Part shown: piece by piece, positions 6,255 through 12,171 of the stretch
How the letters are laid out: the number at the start of each line of letters is the position of its first letter
Position numbering within the stretch: position 1 is the stretch's first letter
Source of the DNA: Candidatus Nomurabacteria bacterium RIFCSPHIGHO2_02_FULL_38_15
GTDB taxonomy: Bacteria; Patescibacteriota; Minisyncoccia; Phycocordibacterales; UBA9973
NCBI GenBank assembly: GCA_001785575.1
Contig: MFUC01000004.1
Location: 1-22,257, forward strand
Length of the DNA: 22,257 nucleotides
Reading direction: 5' to 3'
Notes under the pieces: generated by a model
The model's input: the letters and a program-made list of their open reading frames with translations, nothing else
The model's database searches: none
What the model was told of the DNA's origin: nothing
Program-made: the position numbers and the translations under genes

Positions 6255-8117
6255 ATGTTTATTGTAGAAGTCGCAATATTTAAAAAAGGCTTACGTGAGG
6301 AGCTTTCGTTTTGGAGTGCGCAGGAATTAGTCGTGGGTAGTATTGTTTCAGTAGCTGTTCGGTCGCGCTATGTATTGGGTATGGTTTTAAAATGCGAGAT
6401 GCTAACACTACAAAAAGGTGATATAAAAAGCGCGCCCTTTAAATTAAAAAAAATTACAAAAGTCGTGGGCAAGCTACCACACAGCGACACAGCGATTACT
6501 GAATTAATTAATTTTAGTAAAGAATATGCCGTGCCAGTTAGCGAAATATTAGGCGACACAATCAGCGACGAGGGCTTGAATATTTTACTGCAATATGAAC
6601 CCGAAATTCTTTCACACAAATCAATAACCTATATTCATGAACCACGAAATACACGTTTGATTTTATATAAACGTTTTGTGCGTGAGGCCCTATCAAAAAA
6701 AGAGACTGATAAAAAAATTATAATTATTACCGCCCCAACCAAAGCCATTGGTCGCATGATTTATGAAACTATTTCGCCCGGTATTGAAAAACGAGTTGTC
6801 TTGAGTCAAGAGAGTGGCGAAAAATCCCCAAAGCTATTTAAAAATATTTGCTCGTCAGGCAAATCAATTTGTTTAATTACTAATATTAAAAATGCTTTGG
6901 CCTTACTGCCCTTTGCTGATATTTTAATCATGGACGAATGCGGTAGCCGATTTTATACTAACAATAAACGCCCACATATACCATACGGCGAATTGTTAAT
7001 GCGTATAGCAAGCGTTAGTAAATTAAAAACTATTTTAGCTGGTTCGTATTTAAATATTAGTCAGTACTTGTTAGCTAAAAATAAAGTATTGCTACCCAAT
7101 AATGAATCAAATACCCGGTTTTTAATTGATAATCAAAAAATTTCATTTTCACTGCGTAGTAAAGATAATTGGGAATTGTTCACCGAAGAGGCTAAAAAAA
7201 TTCTTGAAAAATCTGATGCTGAAAAAACCTTTATCTTCTCGCCCAAGCCAGGCTTGTTCCCCACCACAATTTGTAATGACTGTAAAAGCCCCCTAACCTG
7301 CGATATTTGCCATGCACCTATGCGCTTGGTTGAAAAAGGTGGTAAAGAACGTGAATTTGTTTGCCCCCGATGTGCACACAAAATTAATGCTGATGTTAAC
7401 TGCCCCAAATGCGACAGTTGGAACTTGAAACCTTTTGGTATTGGTAGCGAAAGGTTGGTAGAAAGTATAAAAACAAATTATCCCGACATAAACATTTTTT
7501 ACTTGCCCGAGAATTCAAGCTTGACTGAAATTAAAAAAACCTTAAACTCTTGGGCACAAAACAACGGTGTTTTAATTGGTGGCGAGCGCATTATGAATAA
7601 ATTAATTATTTACCCCGAAAATATTATTTTTGCTTCCATCGACTCACTTTTTGGTGTGCCAAATTATCGCATCTCTGAAAGAGTTATAGAGCTTATACTA
7701 AATGCCAATGATTTTGCCACCAAAAAGTTACACATTATTACCGGCCTGAAAGATGAATATTTATTTAACGAAATTAAACGCGGGAATTTAAAAATGTTTT
7801 ACGAAGATGAACTGGCCGACAGGCAAACACTAAACTTCCCCCCGTTTGGATATTTATTAAATATTAAAAAAAGTTTAAAACCAGGTGGCACAGTGTATAA
7901 CAATGCTGATAGTTTAAGTAGTGTTAAAAAATTACTTCGTGAGCTTGATAAAAGTATTGAAATTAGTATGTACACTAAAAACCAAGGCCAAAATATTATC
8001 ATTGCCACCGGCCTGTACACCCCCGAAACTTGGCACACCAAAATCGCCTCCAACATTGCCAAACTCACTGACCAAAGCTTTGACATCTACGTCAACGAAA
8101 CCGATTGGTTGAATTAG
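6255..8117 (+). CDS. priA: PriA-like primosomal protein N' with degenerate helicase motifs
   Basis: PriA normally rebuilds replication forks as a 3'-5' superfamily 2 helicase. This 620-residue protein keeps the family's architecture and its zinc module: cysteine pairs at residues 340/343, 349/352, 370/373 and 383/386, followed by GIGSERLVESIK (compare G-GTERVEE in PriA). The ATPase core has decayed. Where the Walker A motif (G-TGSGKT) belongs there is no glycine/lysine loop, and the DEEH box reads DECG at 227-230. The N-terminal beta-rich 3'-end-binding region and a C-terminal domain are recognisable. It may be a structural fork-loading factor without helicase activity. The start overlaps the predicted transcription start. 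An alternative reading is a distinct PriA-derived family; the zinc region makes the PriA origin secure. Confidence 0.85.
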   Translation: MFIVEVAIFKKGLREELSFWSAQELVVGSIVSVAVRSRYVLGMVLKCEMLTLQKGDIKSAPFKLKKITKVVGKLPHSDTAITELINFSKEYAVPVSEILGDTISDEGLNILLQYEPEILSHKSITYIHEPRNTRLILYKRFVREALSKKETDKKIIIITAPTKAIGRMIYETISPGIEKRVVLSQESGEKSPKLFKNICSSGKSICLITNIKNALALLPFADILIMDECGSRFYTNNKRPHIPYGELLMRIASVSKLKTILAGSYLNISQYLLAKNKVLLPNNESNTRFLIDNQKISFSLRSKDNWELFTEEAKKILEKSDAEKTFIFSPKPGLFPTTICNDCKSPLTCDICHAPMRLVEKGGKEREFVCPRCAHKINADVNCPKCDSWNLKPFGIGSERLVESIKTNYPDINIFYLPENSSLTEIKKTLNSWAQNNGVLIGGERIMNKLIIYPENIIFASIDSLFGVPNYRISERVIELILNANDFATKKLHIITGLKDEYLFNEIKRGNLKMFYEDELADRQTLNFPPFGYLLNIKKSLKPGGTVYNNADSLSSVKKLLRELDKSIEISMYTKNQGQNIIIATGLYTPETWHTKIASNIAKLTDQSFDIYVNETDWLN

Positions 8118-8124
8118 ACAAGTA

Positions 8125-8153
8125 TTGCTTTTTAGAAAAAGTTATGTTATGGT
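8125..8153 (+). promoter_or_regulatory. Candidate promoter of the reverse transcriptase leader RNA
   Basis: TTGCTT (8125-8130), a 17-bp spacer and TATGGT (8148-8153), the latter preceded by TGT to make an extended -10. It would start RNA at about 8160, some 235 bases before the reverse transcriptase. Confidence 0.55.
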
Positions 8154-8159
8154 CACTAT

Positions 8160-8345
8160 TAATCTGGTTCCTATTAGTGGTTGTTTCCATTGGATAGTCG
8201 ATTGTCTAGTAGTTAGTTTCTAGCTACCGTAACGATTAATTAGGTTGGGGTGGATCTTTATCCACATCAATCACGGCAAAGCACATGCTGCGCATGCGCT
8301 TTAGAATGAAATAAGCTGGGCAGTACATTAATATATTGCCCAGCA
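8160..8345 (+). ncRNA. Structured leader upstream of the reverse transcriptase (possible msr-msd-like RNA)
   Basis: There is no open reading frame of note in 8118-8394. Three consecutive hairpins are visible: 8250-8265 (GTGGAT/ATCCAC, CTTT loop), 8278-8302 (AAAGC and CATGC arms pairing with GCATG and GCTTT, one A-C mismatch, TGC loop) and 8315-8344 (perfect GCTGGGCA/TGCCCAGC, 14-base loop). CTGGTT at 8164-8169 can pair with AACCAG at 8345-8350 and so close the whole region. Hairpin clusters directly before a retron-like polymerase are where retron templates lie, but the closing stem is only 6 bp and no priming guanosine can be assigned. Confidence 0.4.
8206..8223. repeat. Short degenerate CTAG-heptad trace
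   Basis: CTAG at 8206 and 8220 with TTAG between at 8213, i.e. three units in the same 7-bp register as the arrays at 3346-3384 and 3992-4026. It ends CTAGCTA, as the array at 4020-4026 does. It could be a scar of the same element or coincidence. Confidence 0.4.
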
Positions 8346-8394
8346 ACCAGTATTTGTTCTTTGTTTGTTCTTTAAAAATTAAATAATCAATGTG

Positions 8395-9876
8395 ATGGAA
8401 ATAGAAAATGAAATATACGAAAATGCGTTAGAAATTATTGCGCACTCAGCCTTTGTCAAACTAAGTGATTTGAAAGAGGCTTTGGAAAACCCTACCTACA
8501 ATATTTTTACAAAGAAAAAGCGTAGTGGTGGTAAACGTATAATTCATGAGCCACTGGGTAAAACGTTTGAGGTGCAAAATAGTTTGTACTACAACTTCTT
8601 TGTTAAAGTTTATGCGCACGACCTGATTGACCAACGTTGCACAGGCGGCGTTAAGGGTAAATCAACTAAAGACAATGTCATGGCCCACTCATTCTTGGCA
8701 CCAAAATTTATAGCGGAAGTTGATATAAAAGACGCATTTCATTGCGTAACAACCGATGCGTTAAAAGCTGCCCTGTATGACCTGTTCCAAATTGAAGTTT
8801 ATTATTATCGTTTTGCTTACTACATGTTTTTAATGAGCAAAAAAAGCGTAGACTTTAAACTTGTAAGTGGTTACGATTCCAACTCTTTGTCTTTTGAAAG
8901 GTATGAGCTTTATTTGTGGTATGAGGAAGAAGGACGTAGAACTTGGGTAACAAAAAATAGCGAGTATGGTTTTGCGGTAAAAGATCTTTTCAGGACGAAT
9001 GATCTTGGATATGTAGATGACTTTGCCGAATTTTCAAAAAACCGAAGTCCGCTTTTCCCTAACAAAAGAAATCGTTTGTTTCGCGAAAGTATCCGTGACC
9101 CACTTCAGTTTGAATATGTTAGCGATTTGTGCGAATGTATGGCTGATATTGTCTCAAAAATTGTGACTTATAAAGGCATTCTTGTGCAAGGGCCACCAAC
9201 GTCACCATTTTTAATGGCATTGATGGTTTCATACACAAAGTTACTTTCAAGTTTTGATTTTGAGGGACCAAGGAAGTATTATCGAATTGGTTGCAAACCA
9301 AGATCTTTCCCTGATTGCTACACTCGTGAAGCAATCTATGTTGATAACATTGGTTTAAGTATTGATAGTAATCAAAATAAGGAACGGGTCAGGCAAAATG
9401 TTGAAGGACAACTTCGCCCAATTGAGCAAAATACTATTTGGAAGTTTAATCATCGCAAAACAAAAGTTTACGACCTCTCGAAGGAAGAGGCCGTATTAAC
9501 TGGTTTGCGATTGGTAAGACACCGAAAAACTCGTCAGGAATTAAAGTTGATGGTAAAAGAAAAAATCAAAGGCGCACGTCATTGCCTAAGAACATGGAAG
9601 CCTTGGTATTATTTAAAACCAACAATTCCTAAAAAAACTCAACGCAAAATTCGGGCCTGTTTGCACAAAGCCTGCTTGGACACTGAAAATAGCAACGAGA
9701 AGTTGCAACGCCAAGCTCGGGGCTACATTGGTTACATATTTCACATTTACGAAAGTTATGCTGAAATACCGCTACAAATTCGCAGTAAGCTTGATGAATA
9801 CAGCGACAAAAAAGACAAATTCCTTTTCGTAAAATTCTTTCACAAGAAAAAGAACGAAAATAAGTTTAAAAAATGA
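8395..9876 (+). CDS. Retron-like reverse transcriptase with variant YVDN active site
   Basis: RNA-directed DNA polymerase of about 493 residues. Motifs in order: RT1 GGKRIIHEP (45-53); RT2 with GVKGKSTKDNVMAH (85-98), whose NVMAH resembles the retron NAxxH signature; RT3 EVDIKDAF with catalytic Asp110; RT4 LVQGPPTSPF (263-272); RT5 IYVDNIGLS (314-322); RT6 FNHRKTKV (351-358); and LTGLRLV (368-374), like the retron VTG motif. The second Asp of YxDD is Asn318. RT3 and RT4 are about 155 residues apart, so roughly 100 residues are inserted compared with simple retron enzymes. ATG 8395 is preferred; a GTG at 8392 is adjacent. No group II intron maturase or HNH domain is seen. It may belong to a retron-related or defence-associated (Abi/DRT-type) class. 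Confidence 0.85.
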   Translation: MEIENEIYENALEIIAHSAFVKLSDLKEALENPTYNIFTKKKRSGGKRIIHEPLGKTFEVQNSLYYNFFVKVYAHDLIDQRCTGGVKGKSTKDNVMAHSFLAPKFIAEVDIKDAFHCVTTDALKAALYDLFQIEVYYYRFAYYMFLMSKKSVDFKLVSGYDSNSLSFERYELYLWYEEEGRRTWVTKNSEYGFAVKDLFRTNDLGYVDDFAEFSKNRSPLFPNKRNRLFRESIRDPLQFEYVSDLCECMADIVSKIVTYKGILVQGPPTSPFLMALMVSYTKLLSSFDFEGPRKYYRIGCKPRSFPDCYTREAIYVDNIGLSIDSNQNKERVRQNVEGQLRPIEQNTIWKFNHRKTKVYDLSKEEAVLTGLRLVRHRKTRQELKLMVKEKIKGARHCLRTWKPWYYLKPTIPKKTQRKIRACLHKACLDTENSNEKLQRQARGYIGYIFHIYESYAEIPLQIRSKLDEYSDKKDKFLFVKFFHKKKNENKFKK

Positions 9877-9879
9877 ACC

Positions 9880-9912
9880 AAGGCTGACATGCAAATGCTC
9901 AGCCTTTTTTAT
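9880..9912 (+). terminator. Intrinsic terminator of the reverse transcriptase
   Basis: AAGGCTGA (9880-9887) pairs with TCAGCCTT (9899-9906) across an 11-base loop, followed by a run of six T (9905-9910). It starts 4 bases after the stop codon. Confidence 0.9.
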
Positions 9913-9942
9913 TTGCTTTTTTATTTGACCAAAATAGTTGAA

Positions 9943-10212
9943 CTAGTTTAAGGAGTCGTAAATATCTTTTCGATGGCCAATTGCAAAAAGTATTATATCA
10001 TTTGATGATAAGCGAAAAATTCCACGATAATTTCTAGTTATTCTAAAAGAAAAAACTTTGTCATTCAAAAATCCACTCAATTTTTTTGTATGTAATCTAG
10101 AGTCAAACATGTCTTTGGCTAATAATCTTTCCTGTTTCAATACCATGACTTGATCTTTTTTTGGTAAAGAGCTGGTGCTTTTAATGTAATTCTTTGTTTT
10201 TAAAAGATTCAT
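9943..10212 (-). CDS. RelE/ParE-superfamily toxin
   Basis: An 89-residue protein with the compact RelE/YafQ fold pattern: N-terminal helices, then KKLSGFLNDKVFSFRITRNY, IFRLSSNDIILFAIGHRKDIY at the C-terminus. The LSG, R-NYR and GHRKDIY elements are typical of RelE-like mRNA interferases, in which basic and aromatic C-terminal residues contact the ribosome-bound mRNA. Activity against translating mRNA is family knowledge, not shown here. The gene starts 8 bases after the antitoxin stop, in the antitoxin-then-toxin order of type II systems. No ribosome-binding site is seen, so translation is probably coupled. It may help keep the accessory island in place. Confidence 0.85.
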   Translation of the reverse strand: MNLLKTKNYIKSTSSLPKKDQVMVLKQERLLAKDMFDSRLHTKKLSGFLNDKVFSFRITRNYRGIFRLSSNDIILFAIGHRKDIYDSLN

Positions 10213-10220
10213 TTTTTATT

Positions 10221-10448
10221 TTAAAATTCTGTTAGAGATGCTTTGTATGCCGAAAGAATTTCTTTTTTATTTGTATAAGAATCTAGCCTTTCTGTAGGAA
10301 TTTTTGAAATTGTAATACCTTGATTTATAACGAATTGCCTAAGTGAGGCATTTACAATATCGGTCAATGAAAAGCCAAGCTCACTGGCCAATTCCTGAGC
10401 TTTTAGTTTAAGGTCTTTTTTAGTTTTTATTAACATTGTTGTATCCAT
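10221..10448 (-). CDS. RelB/DinJ-type antitoxin
   Basis: The 75-residue product beginning MDTTMLIKTKKDLKLKAQEL shows the ribbon-helix-helix pattern of RelB/DinJ antitoxins: an N-terminal beta strand, then helices ending LGFSLTDIVNASLRQFV. The C-terminal tail after residue 45 would wrap the toxin. An in-frame start 36 bases upstream (10484) is rejected because it would lie within the -35 element and upstream of the predicted transcription start; ATG 10448 fits the family. The -10 ends 7 bases before this ATG, so the mRNA should be leaderless. Such antitoxins usually repress their own promoter through the ribbon-helix-helix domain. Confidence 0.85.
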   Translation of the reverse strand: MDTTMLIKTKKDLKLKAQELASELGFSLTDIVNASLRQFVINQGITISKIPTERLDSYTNKKEILSAYKASLTEF

Positions 10449-10455
10449 ATCTAAA

Positions 10456-10484
10456 AGTATATACAAACGGATATTATATGTCAA
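10456..10484 (-). promoter_or_regulatory. Promoter of the toxin-antitoxin operon
   Basis: Minus strand: -35 TTGACA (10479-10484), a 17-bp spacer and -10 TATACT (10456-10461). The -10 ends 7 bases before the antitoxin ATG, predicting a leaderless transcript. The AT-rich spacer contains the short repeat TATAATAT, a possible antitoxin site. Confidence 0.8.
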
Positions 10485-10567
10485 GCTAAAATTCAGGACG
10501 TTTTATTTGACTTTTTTGTAAATAGGTGGTAAGTTTTTTGTAGATTTTAAAAAAAAGCAAGAAAATT

Positions 10568-10888
10568 ATGGAGACAGAAAAAACTATTTACACCCTAGTT
10601 TCACTAGTAATTACCCTATTTTTACTTTTGTACGTTAAGTATAACAACAAGATTAGCTCTGGTTCGAAATCAAAATTGACTGAAATCGAAAAAGGTTTCA
10701 TTGATTTTATTCACAAAAAAGCAAAAGAGCAAAATATACCTGCGAATCAAGCAGATGTTGTATTTAATTTTTTTGTTAAGAATCACGAGGAGTTTGTTAT
10801 TAGCTATGCCTATGAAACAAGGAATTACTTCTTCTCTAACAATCTTGAAAAAATGTACAGGGTTGCTACTAAGACCTATACCAATTAA
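10568..10888 (+). CDS. Small single-pass membrane protein of unknown function
   Basis: A 106-residue product, not recognised. It has a short polar start (METEK), one hydrophobic helix at about residues 7-23 (TLVSLVITLFLLLYV), and a charged cytoplasmic or external helical part (residues 24-106) rich in Lys, Glu, Asn and Phe. It is an independent unit: a weak promoter candidate (TTGACT at 10507-10512, TAAGTT at 10530-10535, 17-bp spacing) lies upstream and a clear terminator follows. It is divergent from the toxin-antitoxin pair. No catalytic motif is visible. Its place in the island next to the reverse transcriptase and toxin-antitoxin genes makes an accessory role likely. Confidence 0.7.
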   Translation: METEKTIYTLVSLVITLFLLLYVKYNNKISSGSKSKLTEIEKGFIDFIHKKAKEQNIPANQADVVFNFFVKNHEEFVISYAYETRNYFFSNNLEKMYRVATKTYTN

Positions 10889-10901
10889 AACTAGTTCTGA
10901 C

Positions 10902-10929
10902 GCCGGATTCATATTTTCCGGCTTTTTTT
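10902..10929 (+). terminator. Intrinsic terminator after the 106-residue membrane protein
   Basis: GCCGGA (10902-10907) pairs with TCCGGC (10917-10922), followed by seven T. It lies 13 bases after the stop codon. Confidence 0.88.
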
Positions 10930-10930
10930 A

Positions 10931-10959
10931 TTGCTTTTAGATTTTATTGAAGATATACT
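10931..10959 (+). promoter_or_regulatory. Promoter of the 49-residue membrane protein
   Basis: TTGCTT (10931-10936), a 17-bp spacer and TATACT (10954-10959). It begins right after the preceding terminator and would start RNA about 20 bases before the ATG at 10986. Confidence 0.55.
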
Positions 10960-10985
10960 GCCAAAGGACATATAAACAGAAATCT

Positions 10986-11135
10986 ATGAAAACATTAGAA
11001 AAAGTTCTACTGAAGATACACTACGGTATATTTATTGTATCAATAAGCACGCTCGGCCTGGCTGTCGTATTATTTATTACTTTATTTATATCTGGGTTCT
11101 TTTTTGGTTTTTGGTGGGATAAATTTATACCCTAA
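10986..11135 (+). CDS. 49-residue membrane protein
   Basis: Reading from ATG 10986 gives MKTLEKVLLKIHYGIF, then a hydrophobic segment (about residues 13-40) rich in Ile, Leu and Phe, ending in a short aromatic tail GFWWDKFIP. An earlier in-frame TTG (10947) is rejected because it lies upstream of the -10 element. The start of the peptide is cationic and amphipathic and the rest is a membrane helix, a profile shared by type I toxins, small regulatory membrane peptides and holin-like peptides; none can be assigned. It has its own promoter and terminator. Confidence 0.55.
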   Translation: MKTLEKVLLKIHYGIFIVSISTLGLAVVLFITLFISGFFFGFWWDKFIP

Positions 11136-11159
11136 ATCTAAAGAGCCTAAAAATCTCAT

Positions 11160-11180
11160 GCGCCAGCAATGGCGCTTTTT
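11160..11180 (+). terminator. Intrinsic terminator after the 49-residue gene
   Basis: GCGCCA, a GCAA tetraloop, TGGCGC, then five T (11176-11180). A compact, perfect 6-bp stem. Confidence 0.85.
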
Positions 11181-11266
11181 CATATAAATTTGAAGTATAC
11201 GCTTGTAAAGAACGTGACTTTTTTACAACCGAGTCCAAACTTATTTACCCCGGTGACCTCTTTATT

Positions 11267-11410
11267 ATGTTCAAAAAATATAACATTCGTCATAAATATG
11301 TCATTGTCTATATTGGCATAGCCACTGAAAATGAAATCACTGGAAACTGGTATGTGGAAGCCAACAGTGGGGAGTTTAAAATATTGATTGAACCGATAGA
11401 AAAGTATTAA
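11267..11410 (+). CDS. Short hypothetical protein, possibly a 5'-truncated remnant
   Basis: ATG 11267 to TAA 11410 encodes 47 residues (MFKKYNIRHKYVIVYIG... ending IEPIEKY). The same frame stays open upstream to 11123 without any ATG, GTG or TTG, and the upstream codons also look protein-like (FEVYACKERDFF, ESKLIYPGDLFIM). That pattern fits a gene that lost its 5' end, with the terminator hairpin at 11160-11175 now inside the old frame. Alternatively only the 47-residue part is expressed. A strong terminator follows 8 bases after the stop, which supports transcription in this direction. Function unknown. Confidence 0.45.
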   Translation: MFKKYNIRHKYVIVYIGIATENEITGNWYVEANSGEFKILIEPIEKY

Positions 11411-11418
11411 ACGTTTGT

Positions 11419-11452
11419 AGCCCGCACCCAACAAAAGTATGCGGGCTTTTTT
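11419..11452 (+). terminator. Intrinsic terminator at the right edge of the accessory island
   Basis: AGCCCGCA (11419-11426) pairs perfectly with TGCGGGCT (11440-11447) across 13 bases, followed by TTTTTTATT. It separates the island from rpsU. Confidence 0.9.
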
Positions 11453-11491
11453 ATTGCATAATTTTGGGGGCTGTGGTAATGTGGGGTCTAT

Positions 11492-11719
11492 ATGCCAATG
11501 ATTAATGTAGAAGTTACAAGAAATCCAAACGAAAACCCAGGCGGGCTTTTGCGTCGTTTTTCGCGCAAAGTTCAAGAGGCTGGGATTATTCCAAAAGTTA
11601 AAGGCGGCCGTTATGCCAAACGCAAAACCAGCAAGCTTTCAATGAAGGCTGGGGCTTTGAAAAAGCTGACCCGCCGAAGCGAAGTTGAAAAGCTAAAAAA
11701 GCTTGGCAAAATGGCTTAG
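11492..11719 (+). CDS. rpsU: Small-subunit ribosomal protein bS21
   Basis: bS21 sits near the anti-Shine-Dalgarno end of 16S rRNA and helps mRNA binding. The 75-residue product is strongly basic. Family pattern: MPMINVEVTRNPNE, LLRRFSRKVQEAGIIPKV, GGRYAKRKTSKLS and Lys/Arg-rich helices to the end. MP at 11492 was chosen because the family starts M-P-x-I; a second ATG at 11498 is possible. A poor extended -10 (TGGTAATGT, 11474-11482) lies 9 bases upstream, consistent with a near-leaderless start but weak. The ybeY ATG begins 1 base after the stop, so the genes are coupled. Confidence 0.92.
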   Translation: MPMINVEVTRNPNENPGGLLRRFSRKVQEAGIIPKVKGGRYAKRKTSKLSMKAGALKKLTRRSEVEKLKKLGKMA

Positions 11720-11720
11720 T

Positions 11721-12119
11721 ATGGAGGATTCAGTTTCTATTCAAAACACAACAAGAGGCAAAGTTTTAACTTTGCCTCTTGTTAAAATACTGCAAATCAA
11801 AAATAAAATTTTGGGTAAAAAATATACTTTGTCACTGGCTTTCGTTGGCACCTGTACAGCTCGTAAAATAAATTTACAAACGCGCAACAAAACTTATACG
11901 CCCAATACATTATCGTTTCAATATACTACAAACTCAGGCGAAATAATTTTGTGTCCAGTTATTATTAAAAAGCAGGCGCTACAAAACAAGGCAAAGTATG
12001 CTGACTATTTAGCTTTTATATTAATTCATTCATTACTACATTTAAAAGGCCTAGATCATGGTATTAAAATGGAGTTGTTAGAACAAAAACTAGTAAAAGA
12101 GTTTGGCTATAAGCTGTAG
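11721..12119 (+). CDS. ybeY: YbeY endoribonuclease / rRNA maturation factor
   Basis: Zinc-dependent single-strand endoribonuclease that acts in 16S rRNA 3'-end processing and ribosome quality control. The 132-residue product ends with the metal-binding motif HSLLHLKGLDH, with His103, His107 and His113 as ligands. Upstream it has the family segments LSLAFVGTCTARKINLQTRNK and PNTLSFQY...GEIILCP (compare N-xYR-K--PT-VLSFP and GDI-I). ATG 11721 is preferred; an upstream in-frame TTG inside rpsU is rejected. Coupling with rpsU fits their shared ribosomal role. Codons 10-21 contain a perfect 16-bp inverted repeat that may limit ybeY expression relative to rpsU. Confidence 0.92.
   Translation: MEDSVSIQNTTRGKVLTLPLVKILQIKNKILGKKYTLSLAFVGTCTARKINLQTRNKTYTPNTLSFQYTTNSGEIILCPVIIKKQALQNKAKYADYLAFILIHSLLHLKGLDHGIKMELLEQKLVKEFGYKL
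11750..11783 (+). promoter_or_regulatory. Perfect 16-bp hairpin inside the start of ybeY
   Basis: AACAAGAGGCAAAGTT (11750-11765), TT, AACTTTGCCTCTTGTT (11768-11783). There is no T-run after it, so it is unlikely to be a simple intrinsic terminator. It begins 29 bases after the ybeY ATG and could act as a translational brake or RNase site between rpsU and ybeY. Confidence 0.7.
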
Positions 12120-12171
12120 AGGAGTTATAATAAATAAGTATAGTAAAATATATACTAACCTTTTATAACTT

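Noticed and set aside
8998..9024. A canonical-looking YVDD sequence within the reverse transcriptase insertion (residues 206-209).
   Set aside because: It lies before the QG motif (265), out of the order of RT motifs, and in a segment unlike RT5; the real motif 5 is IYVDNIGLS at 314-322.
8118..9942. Diversity-generating retroelement or group II intron.
   Set aside because: No near-identical template/variable repeat pair with A-biased differences was seen, and the enzyme has no maturase or endonuclease domain and no intron domain V-like hairpin follows it. Checked by eye only.
10449..10484. Longer antitoxin start at 10484.
   Set aside because: It overlaps the -35 and lies upstream of the predicted transcription start; the added residues do not resemble RelB/DinJ.
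11180..11575. A 131-codon minus-strand frame across the region before rpsU.
   Set aside because: It runs through a plus-strand terminator and the start of rpsU, and its composition is that of a shadow frame.
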